A stretch of 22,769 nt of DNA, from positions 1-22,769 of the forward strand of contig VXIS01000516.1 in the NCBI GenBank assembly GCA_008704415.1. The letters run 5' to 3'. Source of the DNA: Sphaerosporella brunnea. Taxonomy: Eukaryota; Ascomycota; Pezizomycetes; Pezizales; Pyronemataceae. Positions within the stretch are counted from its first letter, which is position 1; each line of letters opens with the position of its first letter. The translations under genes and the position numbers were made by a program. The notes below the pieces were generated by a model that saw only the letters and a list, made by a program, of their open reading frames with translations, was not told where the DNA came from and searched no databases. This document shows, piece after piece, positions 17,420 to 22,769 of the stretch.

Positions 17420-18359
17420 ATGGTTGTCACGTGGCGAGGTTCGGAAGTGGGGGTTGTTTGTGGTGTCGTGATGAGGCTCTGTAGGGAGGCTAGGTGGGGT
17501 GGCTCCGAGCCGAGGTTATGTTCGGCTACCGCGTGGCGCGGGGCACCGCGATCACGTGAGTGCTATAAGGGGCCTTCACTTCCGCTTTGTTGTTTGTTTT
17601 CCTTTTCCTCTTTACTGAACCTTCGTATGTCAATCTGAGTACCTTCGTTCCAATCTGAACCCTGACCGTGCGCGTCGCGCCTCTCGTCCTGCCTCCGGAT
17701 CCTGTCCCCGCCCCTCGTTCCTGAACCTGTTCGATAACCCTCTGTACGCGAGTACCTTGGGCCCCTCCAGCCTGTTCCCGACCTTCTCCGTTACACCAGC
17801 GACAGGAGTATGATCGATGACCGGAGACTGAAACTGCGTGGTGGCAACCTCCACGTGGCGTATTTGATGGTTTGTTTGTAATCAGGTTTGTTGTCTGTAT
17901 GTGACTTACGACCTGTTTTACAAATTTAAATTTTCGGCCCGTCCCGAGCGCGCGCAGAAGTTTCTTTTGAGGTCGAGGTGAATGACGTCGCCATGACAGG
18001 ACGCGTATTCATGGAACAGCCTTTCACCACAGCTTACATACGTTCACGTCAATCAATGCAGGGATCCTGGACTCATCCGCCTACGAGAGAATGCACGCCG
18101 GCGCATGACCTTCAGGTCAAATTCTGTGCTTGTTACATCAGGCAGCCATACCATCATCTCCTGCACCTGGCACAGTACCGGACTCAAATGCCTGTGCGTT
18201 GAACCGGATCCTCTGCTCTGTCCCTTGTTCGCCAAGCCCACCTTTGCCGAGAGGTTTGGGGGGTGCACCTCCCCCGATGGTGCCAGAGCAGCTCGGACAT
18301 GGAACCCCACCGCCAAAGCGCGGCCAGCTGGTGAGGCCTCCCCGCTCGCCCCCATCAGA

Positions 18360-18421
18360 ACCAAAACAAACACAACGACAGAAAACAAAAATAAAACGAA
18401 AAAGAAAAGAGAAAAAGAGAG
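18360..18421. repeat. A-rich low-complexity tract
   Basis: A nearly pure A/C then A/G run on the + strand, a pyrimidine tract on the LINE strand, in the expected 3' UTR of LINE C. Long frames over it on both strands are composition effects. Confidence 0.6.
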
Positions 18422-18534
18422 ACAACTGCAGCCTGGACCTCGACTCCGCACCCTTGCCTTGGGACCACCGCCCATCCACCCCCGTCCCCGCCCTGCCAGC
18501 ACTTTCCAACCCTCCCCCGCCTACACTTTACCCT

Positions 18535-21500
18535 TTACATCACTCGTTCCACGGCTCTTCCCCACGGGTCAAACACAGCTTCGCCATCCTCTGCTTCGAC
18601 ATCGTCCGCTTCGTCATCCTCCGCTTCGCTATGTGACCGATCCACTCGCCCCCGCACACGCACACTAACTTCCGTCGTTGACAGAAACTCCAAAATAGCG
18701 GCTGTACAGCACTCATCCCCGAACAGCTGCGCCATAGGAGTGTTCCTCGCCGTCCGCTTCCCTTCCGTTGCCTTGCGAACTGCCCGCCACATGGTGATCT
18801 GTTGATCCTTCCACGGGCTGCAGTGTTTGAGTAGGTGTTCGCGCGTCTGAGAGGCCTCGCTGCTGCACCACCAGCATTTGTCGTCCGCCGCTTCCCCAAT
18901 CTTGGCCAGATAGGGACCAGTGTGGGCTTTACCCATCCGGAGCTGGTAGAATCGGGAGGCAATTGCTTTCTTTGCGGAGGACGTTGTCGCTGTTAAAGGA
19001 GGTAGTAGCGCTTGCCGCGGCATCTCTCTTTCACCCAGGCCAGATGTTCCTCCCACTTCTTCTCCGTGACCCCTCGGGCGACCTGGGTGAGCGATGTAAT
19101 GCTTTCCTCTTCCCGGGGGAGGCGCTCGGCACCTGATGCCCCGGCTCCTTCTTTCGCCCCTCGGTCCGCAACCTCGTTTCCTTCGATACCCTTATGGTCC
19201 GATATCAAACGGAACTCGGTGAGCCATCCTTCTTGACGTAGTTGGCGTTCCACGCGAATGATACGTCGCGCGAGCCATTGGCCGGGGCTGGCCTCATCGT
19301 TCCTGATTCTTTTAAGCGCTGCCTGTGCGTCGGTGAAGATGGTGATCACTCGCGGGCCTCCGTGTTCGGTGAGATGTACCGCCCATTCCTCCTTGTGGTC
19401 TCTTGCTGCTGTGAGCCCCACCCAGATGGCATAGAGCTCGGCGTCAAAGACTTCCTTATTGCGGCCCATGAATATCTTTCGGCCTTGCCATTCACAGTTG
19501 CTTAGCAACTTCCGCACTGCCGCGCACCCACTCCATCCATCTTCAGACTTCGATCCGTCTGTAAACACAGCGATCCCTTTGTCCGGCGTTGTCCAAGACT
19601 CAGCGGTAGCCTTCGCACATTCAGTGTCTTCAATTATGACTCGCCCTTCCAAGGAGGACCGGGTCCACAGCATCGGTGTGGCTTCCACAAGGATTGGGCT
19701 GCGCAGTCGCCCGCAGCCAAATATCTCGTCTTCATCCTGGGGAGGGATATGGCTGCGCACCGGATCTGTTGCAGCATCCCATAGGCGGTCAACCAGAGTC
19801 TTCGGCCCTTTCCAAAGCATTGCCCGTTCCCTTTTCCTGTTGTAGCCTGGAAGCCACCAGTATGGGTCGTCGTCAGGGAAGCGTGGCTTAGTCGTTACCA
19901 GTGGGCTCTGCCTGACCATTTCGCTCGCGGGGTTGATGACTGTGTCTGCGTCAGGGCCTCTGCTGGGGGTGGAGAGCAGCCGTGACCCAAACCGCCGTGT
20001 CCTGTTGTTGAGCAGGGACTCCGCTAAGCGCAGGCCGGATTCTTTGATGAGGGGGCCTAGTGCAGTTGGTGGGAGAGCGCCTGTGATTGCGCGAGCCTGG
20101 CAATTTACCAGCAACTGAATGTCTTCCCGGCGCCCTTTCTGCCCATCCCACCAGAGCTCAGCTCCGTAGAGCGCTACCGCCTGCACTGCCACAACCTGGA
20201 TCCTTCTAACGTTGGCTGGTGTCAATCCAAATTTGGCGACAAGACTCCGCACGCGTGCTTCTGCCTGTTTAGCCTTGGCAAGCCGGACTCAGTGGTGATG
20301 TGTGAGGAGGAGCTGGCTGTCCAACCAACCTCCGAGCCATCGTGTCGCTTCTTTGTTGTAGGGGATCCGGTGGCCATCTACACGGACCTGCATGTGTGGG
20401 AGCCGAGTCTTCTTGGTAAGCAGAAGAGCTTCTGTTTTTACCGAGTCAAAAGCGACCGCGTTATGTTAGGCCCAGGTAATGCTTTCGGCCACGCATTTCT
20501 CAAGCTGCTCCCTGATGTCCGTGACATTTTTCCCGGTGACCATTCAGGCTACGTCGTCTGCAAAAGAGAGAGCTTGAGCCCCTGGAACTGAGGCTTCAGC
20601 CGTCTCAAAAACACCGGACAGATAGATAGCAAAGAGAATGGGGGATACCGGTGATCCCTGAGGGATACCAGTCTGTACGTTCCGCCCCGTTCGCTCATAC
20701 CCATCAATGACCATGCGGATTCTGTGGCCTTCCATAAAACTGCTTACCCAGTGCACCAAGTTTGATTCGATGCGCATTTCAACCATCCTGGCTAGCAGCC
20801 TCCCATGGGAAACATGATCAAAAGCGCCTTCGACGTCCATAAGCAGCACCCCTGCAATATCTTTCCGCTTCCATGCTTTCTGAGCGCAGTTCATCAAAAC
20901 CGCCACGGCGTCTACCGCATAGCGGCCCTTGCGGCTTCCAAACTGCCCGGCATGTAGGAGATCTCGATGTTCCACAATGTCAGATAGTTTGCTTGCCACG
21001 ACCTTCTCCACTACCTTTCCAATGCAGTTGAGAAGTGCGATAACTCGGTAGGCTTTGACTTTAGAGTAGTCGGGTTTTCCTGGTTTCCTTAGGACAACAC
21101 CCTTTGCCACCTTTCAGTGGTCGGGGTGTATCCCTCTTGCGATACAGGTCTTAACAAGAGCACATAGACCCTGCTGGTCCCACTTCCACAGAAGACGGAC
21201 AGCAGCAAAGCCTAAGAGGTCCGGGCCCGCAGCTTTTTGCGTAGACGGTCCCCACACCGCACGTTCGATCTCATCATCTGTGGCCTCGGCGCTATTGCTG
21301 GTGTCCGGGATGTTGACTGGTTCATCTGCCGGTGGGGCGGGAAAAGCGGCCGCCACAATGAGCTCCTCTTTAGCTTCGATGTTAGTCGCTATGTTGCCGT
21401 CCTCATCTCGCAGAGTCCCTGTAGCGGTGTCCGTCCGTGGGTTTGTGTAGCGCAGGGCCTGCCACACTTGCTCCCCCTGAGCATCGTGGAGGAAAGCCTG

Positions 21501-22640
21501 CCAGCAGTCCCTTTTCGCCTTGCGGATTATGTGTCGTACCTCTCGACGAACGTTCTTAATCTCTTGAGCCGACACAGAGGCTCGGTTCCTTCGTCGCATC
21601 CGTTTTAGAGAGCCTAAGATCCTCCGTTTCTCGCCAATCTCAGCTGTCCACCGGCGCCTGGACCGCGCACAGACCCGCTTGGGCTTTGCATGCAATGTGA
21701 GGACATCACACAAAGTCTGTGATAGCCACTCTGCGTGCGCTTCAATTTCCAACCATGTTGCCTGAGAATTGATGAATGGGCGGCTTGCCGCTCGCTGTGG
21801 CCACTCCGCTTCCGCTGCTGCGTGCTCCTCCTCACCCATTTCCTCAATCTTCCATCCAGTCACTGCCTTTGATGTGGTATGCTGCTCCTTCGATGCCCCT
21901 GGACCCACAGCTAGCTCCCACGTAATGAGCGCATGGTCTGAGTTTGTGGCCTCCTTGTCCTGTTCCAGCGCCCACTCTTCGATGAGAAGATCCGGGGTTG
22001 TAAGTGTCAGGTCGATGATTGAATGGTTCTCGGCCCCTTTCCGTTCAAAAGCAGCTTGTGTATCGTTCCAGACGGTAAGGTGGTGCTTGTGGATTAGTGC
22101 TTCCAGAAAACCTGCGCTGTAGGTCCGTTTGCTAGGCAGCATCATCGAGTTCCACATAGGGCTGTGGGCGTTGAAATCGCCAGCCAGGATAGTTTGAGGA
22201 CCCATAATATCTTCCCAGTCCACATTCCTCGCGGGTTGCTGCTGTGTGGGCGCATCGTACACATTGACAAGGCCTAACCCTCCTGGGGTCAGACCCTCAA
22301 ACCTCCTGCCTTCCTTTACCAAAGGTGTAAAATCCATCACGACCACGTCCCCCTCTCCTCCGCTTTCCAAATCTGTCCGCCGCTCGACAACCCAGCCCTC
22401 CAAACCCCTCTTCACTGCTGTCCATGCTCTCTTTCCTCGATAGATACAATACCCTGGGTGCCGCATCTGAAACTGTGTTTCCTCCTCCTCTTGACTCTTT
22501 TTATTCTTTGTATTCGTTTTCGCCCTTTCCGGTGGCGGTTCCTGAATGATAACCACTTGTGCCTCACGCTTCAATGCTGTTGCCAAAGCCATCTCCACCG
22601 CCGCTTTCGTTCGATTGCAATTCTGTTGGACGACCCGCAT
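18535..22640 (-). pseudogene. LINE C ORF2: EN, RT, RNase H, zinc knuckle
   Basis: From the ATG at 22640 the frame gives an APE-type endonuclease (QQNCNRTK, IIQEPP, LAGDFNAHSPMWNS, SIIDLTL, NSDHALITWE), then a reverse transcriptase (RVIALLNCIGKVVEK, GQFGSRKGR, LLMDVEGAFDHV, GIPQGSPVSPILFA, LSFADDVA). RNase H follows (VFTDGSK, FDAELYAIW, IFTDAQAALKR, SDHKGIEGNEVAD), then RFYQLRMGKAHTGPYL and a CWWC...HLLKHC knuckle. In-frame stops lie at 21114-21116 and 20544-20546 (both TGA where relatives have Trp), 20466-20468 (TAA) and 20289-20291 (TGA). A one-base loss near 18996-19012 shifts the frame before the knuckle; the shifted frame ends at 18535. All catalytic residues I can check are present, so this is a fairly young dead copy. 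Confidence 0.9.
18579..18632 (-). repeat. 15-bp coding tandem repeat at LINE C ORF2 end
   Basis: Units CTTCG(C/A/T)CATC(C/G)TC(T/C)G at 18579, 18594 and 18609, with a partial fourth at 18624. On the element strand they encode acidic EAED/EADD-type units in the tail of ORF2. Confidence 0.7.
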
Positions 22641-22642
22641 TA
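22638..22642 (-). promoter_or_regulatory. UAAUG stop-start junction between LINE ORFs
   Basis: The element strand reads TAATG: TAA ends ORF1 and the overlapping ATG starts ORF2. This arrangement is known to support termination-reinitiation translation of ORF2 in the LINE SART1. Confidence 0.7.
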
Positions 22643-22769
22643 GTGCTGGGTTCCGTCCACCTTCATGTCGTTAGGGAGACTGCTCAGGCTGCTGGTATCT
22701 GAATCGTCATCCTCGCCGCTCGTGCATTGTGGTTCTGGTGCCTCAATAAGCAGCAGCTGTAGACTCGGA
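22640..22769 (-). CDS. LINE C ORF1, C-terminal end (partial)
   Basis: About 42 codons before TAA at 22640-22642, entering from beyond the window edge. The visible tail is acidic and Ser-rich (GEDDDSDTSSLSSLP). Its stop overlaps the ORF2 start as TAATG. ORF1 of such elements encodes an RNA-binding Gag-like protein; no such domain is visible in this short piece, so the assignment rests on position. Confidence 0.6.
   Translation of the reverse strand, partial: PSLQLLLIEAPEPQCTSGEDDDSDTSSLSSLPNDMKVDGTQH

Larger units (their letters stand above)
16949..18360. other. Stretch without an assigned gene
   Basis: Holds a small foldback (16962-17065), a TATA box with an 87-codon frame (17094-17419), several CACGTG hexamers (17429, 17552 and 17850 regions), and a pyrimidine run near 17585-17611 that on the - strand reads like an A-rich LINE tail. 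The 3' end of the LINE to the right could reach that far, but I cannot prove it. Confidence 0.4.
18360..22769 (-). mobile_element. Tad1-like LINE C, - strand, cut by window edge
   Basis: A non-LTR retrotransposon with the end of ORF1, a stop-start junction, and ORF2 coding endonuclease, reverse transcriptase, RNase H and zinc knuckle, the domain order of the fungal Tad1 clade. The 5' part lies beyond 22769. The 3' end is not fixed: a pyrimidine-rich stretch on the element strand (A-rich on +, 18360-18421) lies about where fragment A has its 3' UTR pyrimidine tract, so I place the limit there provisionally. Confidence 0.8.

Noticed and set aside
18053..18668. Four overlapping frames of 123-187 codons on both strands
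   Set aside because: They come from low-complexity A-rich and Pro-rich composition in the LINE 3' region.
1..22769. CRISPR arrays, bacterial operons, rRNA
   Set aside because: No regularly spaced identical repeats, no Shine-Dalgarno-type gene spacing and no rRNA segments are visible.

Overview
The window looks like transposon-rich DNA of a filamentous fungus, most likely Dikarya. The basis is a Tad1-like LINE carrying an RNase H domain, a Ty1/copia LTR element, several small inverted-repeat DNA elements, and a pair of genes with a fungal zinc-cluster-like cysteine pattern. Nothing bacterial is visible. The species cannot be named from the sequence.

Layout. Positions 1-1710 hold no convincing gene, only hairpins and short repeats. 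A 301-bp hAT-type miniature element with a perfect 8-bp target duplication (1711-2011) ends about 225 bp before the first of two tandem paralogous genes (2237-3181 and 3606-4601, both +). The two proteins share an MPP start, a glycine-every-fourth-residue helix near the N-terminus, a middle built from private tandem repeats, and a C-terminal seven-cysteine module with identical spacing. They are the best candidates for working host genes here. After them lie two decayed 3' fragments of LINEs on the + strand, head to tail (about 5041-6140 and 6141-7180). The second is split by a 723-bp hAT-like element. A third small hAT element sits at 7671-7846. The stretch 7855-10908 has exon-like open blocks but no gene model I can assemble.

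Positions 10911-16946 are a nested structure: a 264-bp inverted-repeat element flanked by TA was split by a complete 5767-bp Ty1/copia retrotransposon on the - strand (10993-16759). The copia copy has 603-bp LTRs differing at only two sites, a 5-bp target duplication, a primer site matching the anticodon region of initiator tRNA-Met, and four Gcn4/AP-1-type boxes per LTR. Its polyprotein frame is broken by one 5-bp tandem duplication in the integrase region.

After a poorly resolved stretch (16949-18360), the right end is a Tad1-like LINE on the - strand. It has the end of ORF1, a UAAUG stop-start junction, and an ORF2 with endonuclease, reverse transcriptase, RNase H and a zinc knuckle. ORF2 is interrupted by four in-frame stops and one frameshift. 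The relative order of events can be read: old LINE fragments, then a hAT insertion into one of them, and separately the inverted-repeat element followed by a recent copia insertion.
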